A stretch of DNA of 33,001 nucleotides from Bacteroidales bacterium (GCA_016935355.1 JAFGRC010000136.1:1-33001), one strand, 5' to 3'; shown: positions 8,240 to 18,149, counted from the first letter of the stretch. Made by a program: numbers and translations. Notes: a model not told the origin generated them from the sequence alone.

Positions 8240-8824
8240 ATGGCACCGAGAACAGAATCTGAGTTCGAGAAGTTGAGGCTGGAACGAAAGAGCCAGATCA
8301 TGGAAACAGCCCTGGAATTATTTGCACGGGATGGATATCATCAAACTGCGGTCAGCAAAATTGCTGACCGGGCCGGAATATCCAAGGGACTCATGTACAA
8401 CTATTTTGCAAGCAAGGAAGAACTGCTTGATGCAATCATAACAAAGGGTATTGATCTGTTCCTGGAAAGTTTTGATCCGGATCAGGACGGGACCCTGACA
8501 AGTGAAGAATTTGATTATTTTGTGTATGGTTTATTCAACATACTGAGCAGGTATCAGAGATTTTTCAGGTTGTACATCTCGGTTTTATCGCAACCTGAGG
8601 CATTACAAATCATTAAAACCAAGTTTGAAGAGTTCTATGAATTTTATTTGCAATTGCTGACACAATATTTTGCCAGGATCGGATCAAAAAATCCGGAAGC
8701 CGAAGCCAGACTTTTTGCGGCTATGGTGGATGGCATTATGTTTCATTTTTTATTTTTAAAGGACTATCCTCTGGATGAGGTCAAAAAGATCATAATAAAC
8801 AGGTTTAAAGCCGGTATATCATGA
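8240..8824 (+). CDS. TetR/AcrR-family transcriptional regulator
   Basis: 194 residues. The N-terminal DNA-binding domain covers about residues 15-62, with helix-turn-helix TAVSKIADRAGISKGLMYNYF followed by SKEELL, the diagnostic TetR pattern. The C-terminal helical ligand-binding domain (about 65-194) is variable, as in all members; its phenylalanine-rich character would suit a hydrophobic ligand, but this is inference. It is the first gene of a plus-strand operon. Its TGA overlaps the ATG of the LolA-like gene (ATGA at 8821-8824), so the regulator is translationally coupled to the system it controls. Two operator-like palindromes upstream suggest autorepression. Confidence 0.93.
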   Translation: MAPRTESEFEKLRLERKSQIMETALELFARDGYHQTAVSKIADRAGISKGLMYNYFASKEELLDAIITKGIDLFLESFDPDQDGTLTSEEFDYFVYGLFNILSRYQRFFRLYISVLSQPEALQIIKTKFEEFYEFYLQLLTQYFARIGSKNPEAEARLFAAMVDGIMFHFLFLKDYPLDEVKKIIINRFKAGIS

Positions 8825-9591
8825 ACGGAATAAATAAAATTATTGGATCCGGTATTGCTGCCATGCTTTTCTTTATTCAACTGCAAGCAAACGGGCAACA
8901 GCTTTCGGCATATGAAATTGTGAAAAAAGCAGATGACAAACTCAGAGGTGAGCAAACCGGTTATGCGGAAATGACAATGGAAATCATAAGACCAACGTGG
9001 AACCGTACAGTGGCATTCAAGTCCTGGAACATGGAAACGGAATACTCACTGGTACTCATTACCGGTCCGCCCAAGGAAGAGGGTCAATCTTTCCTGAAAA
9101 GGGGAAATGATATGTGGAACTGGAATCCGACAATCAACAGAATGATCAAGCTCCCGCCGTCCATGCTTGCACAGGGATGGATGGGCTCTGATTTTACGAA
9201 CGATGATCTTCTTAACCAGTCTTCTATTGTTGTGGACTATACCCATACCATTATCTCGGAAGAAACCATAACAGGCAGGGATTGTTATGTAATTGAACTG
9301 ATTCCGGAGGAAGATGCTCCGGTCGTTTGGGGCAAGGTTATACTCTGGATCTCAAAATCAGATTACCTGCAACTGAAAGCGGAATATTATGATGAGGATG
9401 AATACCTGGTAAAAACCGAAACGGCATATGAGATCAAAACGATGGACGGCAGACTGATTCCCACAAGGTTCGAACTGATACCGGCTGATAAGCCGGGAAA
9501 TAAAACAATTGTGACAATGGATCAGGTCAAGTTTAACATTTCACTTTCGGAAAGCTTCTTTTCCCAGCAGAACATGCAAAAAGTCAGATAA
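8821..9591 (+). CDS. LolA-like outer-membrane lipoprotein-sorting/lipid carrier protein
   Basis: 256 residues with a signal peptide (cut near residue 25, after QANG). The sequence matches the LolA-like family often annotated as outer membrane lipoprotein-sorting protein: YEIVKKADDKLRG near the mature N-terminus, the middle segment MGSDFTNDDL, and a C-terminal part with RLIPTRFELIP. It is longer than classical LolA (about 180 mature residues). Members have a half-barrel fold with a hydrophobic pocket and typically sit beside RND/MMPL or FtsX-type transporters. Here it is coupled to a TetR gene upstream and lies 17 bases before the first permease. It probably carries a lipid or lipoprotein across the periplasm from the ABC transporter to the outer-membrane barrel encoded at the operon end. 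Confidence 0.87.
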   Translation: MNGINKIIGSGIAAMLFFIQLQANGQQLSAYEIVKKADDKLRGEQTGYAEMTMEIIRPTWNRTVAFKSWNMETEYSLVLITGPPKEEGQSFLKRGNDMWNWNPTINRMIKLPPSMLAQGWMGSDFTNDDLLNQSSIVVDYTHTIISEETITGRDCYVIELIPEEDAPVVWGKVILWISKSDYLQLKAEYYDEDEYLVKTETAYEIKTMDGRLIPTRFELIPADKPGNKTIVTMDQVKFNISLSESFFSQQNMQKVR

Positions 9592-9608
9592 ACCTAAAAA
9601 CAGATATC

Positions 9609-10826
9609 ATGAGAGAATGGCGTATGGCATGGCGCAATCTATGGCGGAACCGTAAAAGGACACTGATAACAGCCGCAGCTGTTGCCATGGCTGTGCTGTT
9701 GTCAACAATCATGAGCTCAATGCAGGAAGGGACGTATTCAAAAATGATTGACAATGTTGTGAAGTTTTATTCCGGATACATTCAGATCCAGCATCCTGAC
9801 TACTGGGATACACGGTCATTAAATGATTCTTATGCTCCGGATGATTCATTATACGAAACCATCGGGCAGATTGACGGGATTACCCTTCATATTCCAAGGA
9901 TCGAATCGTTTACACTGATCTCATCCGGTGAAATCACCAAAGGATGTGCACTCATCGGGATTGATCCCGAGGGTGAGGACCGGACGACAAATCTGTCAAA
10001 CTGGGTTGATCGGGGCGAATATCTGAAACAGGGAGATGACGGTATATTACTGGCAACCAATCTGGCAAAAAACCTGAATGTTAGCACTGGGGATACACTG
10101 GTCCTCCTCAGTCAGGGTTACCACGGAGCAAGTGCTGCAGCTCTTGTCCCCATTAAAGGCATCCTGGATTTTCCGTCGCCCCAGATGAACAGTTTCGGAG
10201 CTTATATAACTCTTGAAAAAGCGGGGGAATTTTACGGCATGGATAATAATATTACTTCCATGGTTTTGATGCTGAATGATTATATGGAGGTTGAAAGGGT
10301 AAAAAACAAACTTGCCAGTATGTTGGGAGCATCATATGAAATTATGTCCTGGGATGAAATGCAACCGGACCTGGTGAACATGATCCGGGGCGACCGTGCC
10401 GGGGCGATCGTAATGAAGGGTATCCTTTATTTGGTGGTGGGATTCGGGATACTGGGGACCATTATTATGATGATGTCGGAACGCAAAAAGGAAATGGGTG
10501 TAATGGTTGCCATTGGCATGAAAAAAATCAGAATGCAAAAAATGCTTGTTTTTGAAACTATTTCAGTCGGTTTGCTTGGCGTTCTTATTGGTTTTGCCAT
10601 CAGTCTGCCGGTAATACTGGTAATGGTGCATAATCCCATCCCGCTTACAGGTGAGCTTGCAGAAGCCTATGAAATGTTTGGTATTGAACCCAATATGTAT
10701 TTCAGTATGATGCCCAAAGTATTTGTAAACCAGATGATCACGGTATTTGTCATCGCACTGGTCATTGCAGCATACCCCATATTTCAAATTATCAACATGA
10801 ATGCTTTAAAAGCGATAAGAAATTAA
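9609..10826 (+). CDS. FtsX/LolC-like ABC transporter permease 1
   Basis: 405 residues, close to LolC/LolE length. Topology is typical of the MacB/LolCE superfamily: a cytoplasmic start rich in W, R and N (AWRNLWRNRKRT), one membrane segment at about 15-38, a large periplasmic domain at about 40-265, then three segments at about 265-287, 307-335 and 373-395. The conserved ERKKEMGVMVAIGMKKIRM coupling stretch follows the second segment. Members of this family drive transport by moving the periplasmic domains rather than by passing substrate through a channel. The gene lies between the LolA-like gene and a paralogous permease 20 bases downstream, so a heterodimer is expected. Confidence 0.9.
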   Translation: MREWRMAWRNLWRNRKRTLITAAAVAMAVLLSTIMSSMQEGTYSKMIDNVVKFYSGYIQIQHPDYWDTRSLNDSYAPDDSLYETIGQIDGITLHIPRIESFTLISSGEITKGCALIGIDPEGEDRTTNLSNWVDRGEYLKQGDDGILLATNLAKNLNVSTGDTLVLLSQGYHGASAAALVPIKGILDFPSPQMNSFGAYITLEKAGEFYGMDNNITSMVLMLNDYMEVERVKNKLASMLGASYEIMSWDEMQPDLVNMIRGDRAGAIVMKGILYLVVGFGILGTIIMMMSERKKEMGVMVAIGMKKIRMQKMLVFETISVGLLGVLIGFAISLPVILVMVHNPIPLTGELAEAYEMFGIEPNMYFSMMPKVFVNQMITVFVIALVIAAYPIFQIINMNALKAIRN

Positions 10827-10846
10827 ACCATTTAAAAACTGATGTT

Positions 10847-12067
10847 ATGATCTGGGCAATCTCTTGGAGAAATGTATGGCGCAACAAACTGCGAAGCGCT
10901 GTAATTATTATTTCCGTTGCCATTGGTATATTTGCAGGTGTATTTTCCTGGGCGTTCTATGCCGGTATGGTTGACCAGAGAATACAGACTGCAATCATCA
11001 CAGAAGCGTCCAATATTCAGATCCATGAAAAGAATTTCCTTGAAAATCCCGACCAGAAATTTTATATGGCAAATGCCTCAGGTATTGCAAATGATGTCAG
11101 AGCAATTGAAGAAGTCCGTGCGGTAAGCGAACGCCTTATTGTAAATGCAATGGCCACATCGGCCGAAACCGGTTCCGGTGTAAAAATCATGGGGATTGAC
11201 CCGGAAAAGGAGAAAAATGTCACCAACATATACAGCAAAGTCATGGAAGGATCCTATTTTGAAGATGAAGGGAAAACTCCGGTGGTGATTGGAGAAAAAC
11301 TGGCAGAAAAGCTTTCCATAAAACTGCGTTCAAGAATTGTGCTAACGCTGCAAAACATGGACGGAACAATAACATCCGGACTTTTCAGGGTTGAAGGTAT
11401 TTACAGGACAGCAAATTCGGTTTATGATGAAACGAATATTTTTATTAAGCATGAAGATGTGATCAACCTGATCGGGTTAAATGAATCAGCAGGTCATGAA
11501 ATTGCTATTTTACTGCATGATAACAACAAGCTTGATGACGTTTGTAATTTGATACAAAGCAGCTATCCTGAACTTGACATCAAAACCTGGAAGGAGTTGA
11601 TGCCTGATGTGAGCCTTGTTGAAGAAACCATGAATTTTAGTATGTACATTTTCATGGCGATCATTCTGGCCGCACTCGTCTTTGGCATCGTAAATACCAT
11701 GCTGATGGCTGTATTGGAGCGTGTTAAGGAACTGGGCATGCTAATGGCCGTCGGCATGAATAAAATCAGGGTTTTCACAATGATTGTCCTTGAAACGGTA
11801 TTTCTCTCCATTCAGGGAGGTGTTATCGGCATTATTATTGCTTATCTGGTTACGCTCATTTTTAACCGGAGAGGCATCGATCTGTCTCCGTGGATCGAAG
11901 GATTTGAAAAACTTGGTTATGAGGCAATGGTTTATCCTGCAACGAATGCAGGTATTGCCGTCAGGGTTGCAATTATGGTTCTGATTGCCGGCATTGTTGC
12001 ATCTGTATATCCGGCAATAAAGGCACTTCAGTTAAAACCTGCAGAAGCTTTACATATTGACATATAG
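10847..12067 (+). CDS. FtsX/LolC-like ABC transporter permease 2
   Basis: 406 residues, nearly the same length as permease 1 and with the same plan. It shows an N-terminal SWRNVWRNKLRSAV motif matching AWRNLWRNRKRT of permease 1, one membrane segment (about 18-40), a periplasmic domain, and three C-terminal segments. The LERVKELGMLMAVGMNKIRV coupling stretch is also conserved. The two are clearly paralogous, as LolC and LolE are. The gene is followed 24 bases later by the ATPase. Residues that bind LolA in LolC (the Hook) cannot be judged from sequence by eye. It could also be part of a MacB-like exporter, but no membrane-fusion protein is present. Confidence 0.9.
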   Translation: MIWAISWRNVWRNKLRSAVIIISVAIGIFAGVFSWAFYAGMVDQRIQTAIITEASNIQIHEKNFLENPDQKFYMANASGIANDVRAIEEVRAVSERLIVNAMATSAETGSGVKIMGIDPEKEKNVTNIYSKVMEGSYFEDEGKTPVVIGEKLAEKLSIKLRSRIVLTLQNMDGTITSGLFRVEGIYRTANSVYDETNIFIKHEDVINLIGLNESAGHEIAILLHDNNKLDDVCNLIQSSYPELDIKTWKELMPDVSLVEETMNFSMYIFMAIILAALVFGIVNTMLMAVLERVKELGMLMAVGMNKIRVFTMIVLETVFLSIQGGVIGIIIAYLVTLIFNRRGIDLSPWIEGFEKLGYEAMVYPATNAGIAVRVAIMVLIAGIVASVYPAIKALQLKPAEALHIDI

Positions 12068-12091
12068 TAATGGAATATAATAGAATAAATC

Positions 12092-12790
12092 ATGAGCGTA
12101 ATAGAAATTCATAAAGTTACCAAGATTTATGATGATGCTGAGGTTAAGGTCAGTGCCATCAACGGAATCACTCTTACCATTGAGGAAGGTGAATTCACGG
12201 CTATTGTGGGCCCTTCCGGATCAGGCAAAACGACTTTGCTCAATTTACTGGGGGGACTGGACAAGCCGACGACGGGTGAGATTCAAATAAACGGTACGAA
12301 GATTAACGACCTGAGATCTTCTCAGATGATTGATTTCCGGTTGTTTAATATAGGTTTCGTGTTTCAGGCTTATAATCTGATCCCGGTGCTCTCTGCCAGG
12401 GAAAATGTTGAGTTCATTATGGAATTACAGGGTAAGGGCAAAACTGAAAGACGCAAAAGATCTTCAGATTTGCTGAAATCTGTCGGTCTGGCAGAAAGGA
12501 TGAACAGCAGACCTTCAAAATTGTCAGGTGGACAGCAACAACGAATAGCAGTAGCACGTGCCCTGGCATCAAAACCCCGTTTTATTCTTGCTGATGAACC
12601 CACTGCCAATCTGGACTCTGTTTCCACCAAGAACCTGCTGGATATTATGGAACGGCTAAACCATGAAGAGAAGATCACGTTTATTTTCTCGACTCATGAT
12701 CAAAGGGTAGTAAACAAAGCACACCGGGTAATAACCATTGAGGACGGTAAAATTATAAGTGACCGGAATCAGGAGCCTCAATCAAATTAA
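12092..12790 (+). CDS. LolD/MacB-type ABC transporter ATP-binding protein
   Basis: 232 residues, the same size as LolD (233). Walker A GPSGSGKTT at 40-48, Q-loop region around FVFQAYNLIP, signature LSGGQQQR at 144-151, Walker B FILADEPT with catalytic Glu169, D-loop NLDS and switch His202 in STHD are all intact. It powers the two permeases encoded just upstream. The FQAYNLIPVLSARENVE segment is typical of the LolD/MacB/FtsE subfamily. Downstream, a 110-base gap separates it from the barrel gene on the same strand. Confidence 0.94.
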   Translation: MSVIEIHKVTKIYDDAEVKVSAINGITLTIEEGEFTAIVGPSGSGKTTLLNLLGGLDKPTTGEIQINGTKINDLRSSQMIDFRLFNIGFVFQAYNLIPVLSARENVEFIMELQGKGKTERRKRSSDLLKSVGLAERMNSRPSKLSGGQQQRIAVARALASKPRFILADEPTANLDSVSTKNLLDIMERLNHEEKITFIFSTHDQRVVNKAHRVITIEDGKIISDRNQEPQSN

Positions 12791-12900
12791 AAGTTCCGCA
12801 TAATCCTGTAAGTTGATATGTTTTACACTGACCCTGCAAAATTCTTTGAATACGGGTATTCAGGCATCCCGCTGAGTCGATTAAACATTAATCCTTCACC

Positions 12901-14091
12901 ATGAAAGTTTTAAGGGTCCTGATCATGTTGTTTGTTTTTCAGGTTTATCCGGCCAATCTGACAGCCCAGAATACAATTAATCAAAAGTGGTCGTTAGACG
13001 GTTATTTGTCAAACATGCAAACCATATTGGACATAGATTCCCTGAACGGTTACTGGTTGTATCAGAGTCAGTTTCACAACAGACTGAATTTGAAACTGTA
13101 TCCCGTATCTCCACTATTAATATCAGTTGGCGCCAGAAACAGATTGATATTCGGAGATATGGTCAGAATGGATTTCAGTGGTGAATATGCCAGATCACTC
13201 GGTCAGGAGGCAGGCTGGATGGACCTCTCATTTAACCTGCTTGAAAAGAATTCATATATTTTGAATACAAATATTGACAGACTGTTTTTTCAGCTTCAGC
13301 TGAACAAGCTGTGGATCACTGTTGGAAGACAGCGGATCAACTGGGGACAGACTTTCGTCTGGAATCCAAATGACTGGTTTAACACCTATTCATTTTTCGA
13401 TTTTGATTATGAAGAAAGACCCGGCAGTGACGCTGTCAGAATACAGTACTTTACCGGTTTCACATCGTCTGCTGAGGTTGCGGTTAAACTGGATCATGAT
13501 GAGAATATTACTGCGGCTTTCCTGCTGAAAATGAATAAATGGCAATATGACTTTCAGTTACTCGGGGGTGTGTTGGCAGGAAAGGATTATGGAATTGGTG
13601 CGGGATGGTCGGGACAAATCAGAAATATGGGTTTCCGGGGTGAATTGAACTATTTTCGTCCGATTGAAAATTTTAAAGACACTGCTGGATTGTTTTTCGC
13701 TTCCATTGGTCTTGATTACATCTTTGACAATTCACTGATGCTCCAGTTTGAGGGTTTATACAATCAGCAACCGGAGGGATCTGACCAGGAGGATTTTGTC
13801 GATTATTATCAAAAATCATTGTCAGTCAAAGACTTGTCAATTACGGAATGGAGTTTATTCGGTCAGGTTTCATATCCGGTCACTCCGTTACTGACCGGCA
13901 CTTTATCAGGTATGATATTTCCAAAGCTCAGGGGATATTTTATCGGTCCCAATGTCACATATTCATTGTCTGATAATCTTGACTTTTCTTTCGTCCTGCA
14001 GGTTTTCAGCGGCGAATTTTCAAATTATGAGGGCATTGACAAGCGGCGCACAATTCATTTGGGCTTTCTGAGGTTTAAATATAATTTCTGA
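12901..14091 (+). CDS. Outer-membrane beta-barrel, DUF1302/alginate-export-like
   Basis: 396 residues with a signal peptide (cut near residue 22, after LTAQ), amphipathic beta-strands throughout and a C-terminal Phe (RFKYNF). The segment GRQRINWGQTFVWNPNDWFN (about residues 142-161), followed by a PGSDAVR stretch, closely recalls the conserved core of DUF1302-type barrels of Proteobacteria. Those are found beside LolA-like proteins and RND/MMPL exporters. Its place at the end of this ABC operon suggests it is the outer-membrane acceptor or conduit for what the ABC/LolA-like pair moves. This is inference from context. The start codon overlaps the stop of a possible 28-codon leader frame. Confidence 0.8.
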   Translation: MKVLRVLIMLFVFQVYPANLTAQNTINQKWSLDGYLSNMQTILDIDSLNGYWLYQSQFHNRLNLKLYPVSPLLISVGARNRLIFGDMVRMDFSGEYARSLGQEAGWMDLSFNLLEKNSYILNTNIDRLFFQLQLNKLWITVGRQRINWGQTFVWNPNDWFNTYSFFDFDYEERPGSDAVRIQYFTGFTSSAEVAVKLDHDENITAAFLLKMNKWQYDFQLLGGVLAGKDYGIGAGWSGQIRNMGFRGELNYFRPIENFKDTAGLFFASIGLDYIFDNSLMLQFEGLYNQQPEGSDQEDFVDYYQKSLSVKDLSITEWSLFGQVSYPVTPLLTGTLSGMIFPKLRGYFIGPNVTYSLSDNLDFSFVLQVFSGEFSNYEGIDKRRTIHLGFLRFKYNF

Positions 14092-14161
14092 GAAAGAGGA
14101 GTCGGTATTTTTGTCCGCTAAAACGGTGAAAATGACCGGCCATTGAATCCATTACTGCCTG

Positions 14162-15604
14162 TCAGTCCCACTGTGGATTCCTGTAAAGTCTGACATAAAC
14201 CTGCATACGACGGTATTCCTTTTCCATGATCCATTCTTTTGCGAGCATATCGATTTCTTCGTTGGTGAACATGTTAAAGATGTTGGAATAAAAAATGTAA
14301 CGATCCTTTTCGGGATCAGCCCTTCCAAATGAACGTTCATCATTGCTGGCATCTATATATTTAAAAGTTATGGTATTGGGTGATTCTGTACCGATATACT
14401 CAAAGGGAATATCATGTTCTTCGATATGGCGGATCATCTGTTTTCTCAGCTGGTGGTAGGGAAGATAAGCAAGACTGGCATCCCAGCCTTTAGCAATTTT
14501 GTCGGGGTATACCCAGAAATTTCCGCTGATCAGACCTGCCGTGATAACCAGTGTAAATATCCATTTTAGCTTTTGGCTTTGCAGCTTTGTAAGTATCAGA
14601 TAAGCAACGGTAAACGAAAGAAAAAGATTCACAGCCATCAGGTATCGATGCCCGTTTAATATTTTGAAAATGAGCATTGTCGGGATGGTTGCCAGTATCG
14701 TTAAGCATAGAAGTAATGCCAGGTCTCTGAAGGAAGTATCATTAAGTGTATGCTTGTGCTGTTTATTTACCAGAAGATAAAATCCTGCAATCCACAGGAA
14801 AATTTTCCCGAAATCAAGCATTCGCCAGACAAGGATCAGGATATTTCGCAGAAAGCCTTCAAAATTCACGGTTTCAAAACAACCGATCCAGGGTGAATGC
14901 TCGTGATATCCAGTCCAGCCTTTTGTTATGTGATGGAAAATCATCCAGGACAAAAAGACCAGTACGGCAGGGACATAGGTCCCGGTGAGCTTGATCATGG
15001 ATTTAAAAGTCCTTTTTGAACGGAATTTATAGATATCGAAAATGAAAAGGATAATAACCATCGGCACGCCGCGCATATGTGAAAACAACAGTCCAAATGC
15101 TGCAAGTGCCAGAATTCCCCTCCGGTTCTTGATAACTGAATTGATTCCGAGAAGCAGGAAAAACAACATGACGATGTCAGACGAAAAGACGGTTGTCTGG
15201 GCCAGAAAAGTCGAGTCAGCAAGAATGATGATCATCGCCAGCCCTATTGAATTTTTTGGAACGCAGGTTGACAGAAATACGTGGATTTGCCACAGGATAC
15301 CAATCGTGAATGGCAGAATGATCACATGCGACAGGAACAGACTTTTGCCTGTAATTTGCCATCCAAGGGCCAGCACATATGCAAGCATTGACGGATACCC
15401 GGGATCCAGGGAATCAGGTAAAACGGGACTAAATCCATTTTCCGGTAACCAGAAAGCGATTTTTGAGAAAAGGATATCCTTATCCAGAAAGAAGGGGTTA
15501 AATGCTGTAAGCGCAAAAAGCACCAAAAAGAAAGCAAAAAATGGCAGAAGGGTTACAAACCGTTCTTTGTTTGCTTCCGATACTTTGGTTCCGGAGGATA
15601 ACAT
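14162..15604 (-). CDS. Polytopic GT-C type membrane glycosyltransferase (GT39-like)
   Basis: About 480 residues with some ten or more hydrophobic segments, beginning FVTLLPFFAFFLVLFALTAF. The first extracytoplasmic loop has acidic residues (FLDKD; LPDSLDPGYPSMLAY), as expected for the polyprenyl-phosphate-sugar dependent GT-C fold such as PMT/ArnT-like proteins. The C-terminal 90 residues form a soluble domain with YIGTESPNTITFKYIDASN. Donor and acceptor are unknown. Start choice: ATG at 15604 lies 5 bases after the atpG stop; a GTG at 15613 overlapping the stop (GTGA) is also possible and adds three residues. It is the last gene of the long atp operon, an unusual passenger, and probably depends on atp transcription. 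Confidence 0.72.
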   Translation of the reverse strand: MLSSGTKVSEANKERFVTLLPFFAFFLVLFALTAFNPFFLDKDILFSKIAFWLPENGFSPVLPDSLDPGYPSMLAYVLALGWQITGKSLFLSHVIILPFTIGILWQIHVFLSTCVPKNSIGLAMIIILADSTFLAQTTVFSSDIVMLFFLLLGINSVIKNRRGILALAAFGLLFSHMRGVPMVIILFIFDIYKFRSKRTFKSMIKLTGTYVPAVLVFLSWMIFHHITKGWTGYHEHSPWIGCFETVNFEGFLRNILILVWRMLDFGKIFLWIAGFYLLVNKQHKHTLNDTSFRDLALLLCLTILATIPTMLIFKILNGHRYLMAVNLFLSFTVAYLILTKLQSQKLKWIFTLVITAGLISGNFWVYPDKIAKGWDASLAYLPYHQLRKQMIRHIEEHDIPFEYIGTESPNTITFKYIDASNDERSFGRADPEKDRYIFYSNIFNMFTNEEIDMLAKEWIMEKEYRRMQVYVRLYRNPQWD

Positions 15605-15609
15605 GATGG

Positions 15610-16509
15610 TCACTGTACACTCAGGGCATCGGCTCCGCTGACAATCTCGGTTATTTCTTTGGTAATTGCAGCCTGACGGGCTTTGTTATAGCTTAATTCA
15701 AGTTCCTTTATGAGATCAGTTGCATTATCAGTTGCCTTATGCATGGCCGTCATACGTGCACCGTGCTCTGAGGCGTAGGATTCCAGAAGTGTTCTGAAGA
15801 TCTGAAGCTTCAGGAAATACGGGATCATGACGTCATAGATCTCTTTTATGGATGGTTCCAGTATATAGTCGGTATATGTTTCGTATTTGCTTTCCGGCAG
15901 GTCAGCCAGTTCTTTTTCATAAACGACCGGAAGGAAACGTTCCTCTGTTATTTCCTGAACCGCTGCATTGCGGAACTGGTTATATATGATCTTGATTTCT
16001 CCGTATTTGGCCGATAGAAAACTGTTGATGATCTTTTCAGCAAGTTCGGAAACCGGATCAAACTTCAGATTGTCAAATATGTGATTATAGTTTTCAATAA
16101 CCGGATATTTTTTCGATCTGAAATAATCAGTACTTTTTTTCCCGATGCTGATAATGTCTAGCTTTCCATTCTTATATTCTTCAGAATAATTATTTTTTAT
16201 ACACTGAATGGTCCTTTTTATGATATTGGCATTAAATGCACCACAGAGCCCCCTGTTGGAAGTAAGAACGATCAGCAGTACCCTGCCGGATTCGTTCGGG
16301 ATCTCATAAATGCTTTTATAACTGTTATCCAGCTGTGATCCGACATGTTGCATAATTTCATCTAACTTAATGAAATAAGGGCGCAACCGGGTAATGCCAT
16401 CCTGAGCCTTTCTTAATTTTGCAGCAGAAACCATCTTCATGGCGTTGGTAATTTGCCGGATTGATCTGACTGAGTTAAGACGGATCCTTATTTCTTTCAG
16501 GTTTGCCAT
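15610..16509 (-). CDS. atpG: ATP synthase subunit gamma
   Basis: 299 residues. This is the central rotor stalk of F1, coupling c-ring rotation to catalysis in the alpha/beta hexamer. The N-terminal coiled-coil start MANLKEIRIRLNSVRSIRQITNAMKMVSAAKLRKAQ and C-terminal helix SEHGARMTAMHKATDNATDLIKELELSYNKARQAAITKEITEI are the highly conserved gamma signatures. A charged insertion after LTSNRGLCGAFNANI is modest in size. It follows atpA by 34 bases. The next minus-strand gene begins at its stop codon. Confidence 0.98.
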   Translation of the reverse strand: MANLKEIRIRLNSVRSIRQITNAMKMVSAAKLRKAQDGITRLRPYFIKLDEIMQHVGSQLDNSYKSIYEIPNESGRVLLIVLTSNRGLCGAFNANIIKRTIQCIKNNYSEEYKNGKLDIISIGKKSTDYFRSKKYPVIENYNHIFDNLKFDPVSELAEKIINSFLSAKYGEIKIIYNQFRNAAVQEITEERFLPVVYEKELADLPESKYETYTDYILEPSIKEIYDVMIPYFLKLQIFRTLLESYASEHGARMTAMHKATDNATDLIKELELSYNKARQAAITKEITEIVSGADALSVQ

Positions 16510-16543
16510 AATTTACAACGCATGGTAAAACATCATGTTCATA

Positions 16544-18124
16544 TTATTTCATTCTGTCTATGATCTCCTCTGCAATTTCAGTAAGCTGCTTTTCAATTAA
16601 TTCGGTTAGTTTACCTTCTTTCAGGTCCTTGAGGATATCTTTATGCTTCAACTCAATAAGATCCAGAAATTCTTTTTCAAATTCCTTGACTTTTTCAACT
16701 GGCAGATCAGAAAGTAAACCCCGGGTGCCACAAAAAATAATAGCAATTTGTTTTTCCACGGATAAAGGGGAATGCAGCGGTTGTTTCAATATTTCGACAT
16801 TTTTAGCACCTTTATCAAGTACGGCGAGCGTTGCAGCATCCAGATCAGAACCAAATTTTGCAAAAGCCTCAAGTTCACGGTATTGTGCCTGATCGAGTTT
16901 CAGTGTTCCTGCAATTTTTTTCATTGATTTGATTTGAGCATTGCCACCCACCCTGGATACTGAGATACCGACATTGATGGCGGGTCTCACACCTGCATTA
17001 AATAAATTGGTTTCAAGAAAGATCTGTCCGTCGGTGATCGAAATTACATTTGTAGGTATGTAAGCCGACACGTCACCTGCCTGTGTTTCAATAATCGGCA
17101 ATGCTGTCAGTGAACCTCCTCCCTTAACTTCTGCTTTTATCGTATCCGGAAGATCATTCATCTGTGCAGCCACTTCATCATTGTCTATTATTCTGGAGGC
17201 TCGTTCCAGCAAGCGGGAATGCAGGTAGAACACATCGCCGGGATAAGCCTCACGGCCGGGAGGGCGGCGCAACAACAAGGAAACTTCGCGGTATGAAACT
17301 GCCTGTTTTGAAAGGTCATCATAAATGATCAGGGCAGGCCGGCCTGTGTCCCTGAAATATTCTCCTATTGCACAACCTGCAAAAGGCGCATAGAACTGTA
17401 ATGCGGCCGGGTCGGATGCAGTGGCAGAAAGAATTATCGTGTAAGGTAAAGCACCATATGCTTCCAGTGTTTTTGCCAGGTGCGCTATTGTGGATCCTTT
17501 CTGACCAATTGCCACGTAAATACAAAAAACGGGTTCGCCTTTGTCATAAAACTCTTTCTGGTTGATGATCGTGTCAATTGCTATTGAAGATTTGCCCGTT
17601 TGTCTGTCGCCAATGATTAGCTCACGCTGACCTCTTCCGATGGGGATCATGGCGTCAATGGCTTTTATTCCGGTCTGCAACGGTTCATTGACAGGACGTC
17701 GGAAAATTACTCCGGGAGCTTTCCTTTCAAAAGGCATCTCATAGGTTTTTCCAATTATAGGCCCTTTTCCATCTATCGGCTCCCCGAGTGTATTGATGAT
17801 ACGGCCGAGCATTCCCTCAGTGACAAGAATGGATGCAATACGGTTGGTACGCTTGACTGTATCACCTTCTTTCACCTTTTCGGATGATCCCAGCAATACC
17901 GCTCCGATATTGTCTTCTTCCAGGTTGAGCACGATGCCCCGGATACCACTTTCAAATTCTATCAACTCATTGGAGTAAACGTTGGACATACCATAAATCC
18001 TTGCAATCCCGTCACCTACCTGTAAGACGGTTCCAACTTCATCAATCTGTGGAGTTTTTGTATCTACGTCTTTTAATTGTTGTTTTAATATTTTTGAAAC
18101 TTCTGATGGTTTAAGTGCCGTCAT
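16544..18124 (-). CDS. atpA: ATP synthase subunit alpha
   Basis: 526 residues, a usual length. Non-catalytic nucleotide-binding subunit of F1. Walker [10 protein letters not shown] at 172-180, the [27 protein letters not shown] stretch, and [20 protein letters not shown] near the C-terminal domain are all conserved. The arginine finger lies in the ISVSRVGG segment. It sits in the order atpB-E-F-H-A-G, with 25 bases after atpH. Confidence 0.99.
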   Translation of the reverse strand: MTALKPSEVSKILKQQLKDVDTKTPQIDEVGTVLQVGDGIARIYGMSNVYSNELIEFESGIRGIVLNLEEDNIGAVLLGSSEKVKEGDTVKRTNRIASILVTEGMLGRIINTLGEPIDGKGPIIGKTYEMPFERKAPGVIFRRPVNEPLQTGIKAIDAMIPIGRGQRELIIGDRQTGKSSIAIDTIINQKEFYDKGEPVFCIYVAIGQKGSTIAHLAKTLEAYGALPYTIILSATASDPAALQFYAPFAGCAIGEYFRDTGRPALIIYDDLSKQAVSYREVSLLLRRPPGREAYPGDVFYLHSRLLERASRIIDNDEVAAQMNDLPDTIKAEVKGGGSLTALPIIETQAGDVSAYIPTNVISITDGQIFLETNLFNAGVRPAINVGISVSRVGGNAQIKSMKKIAGTLKLDQAQYRELEAFAKFGSDLDAATLAVLDKGAKNVEILKQPLHSPLSVEKQIAIIFCGTRGLLSDLPVEKVKEFEKEFLDLIELKHKDILKDLKEGKLTELIEKQLTEIAEEIIDRMK

Positions 18125-18149
18125 AAGAATATGTTTAAATTAGATTATA

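Noticed and set aside
14092-14161. Terminator between the convergent barrel and glycosyltransferase genes
   Set aside because: Only a 4-pair CGGT/ACCG stem without a T-run is present; not enough to call.
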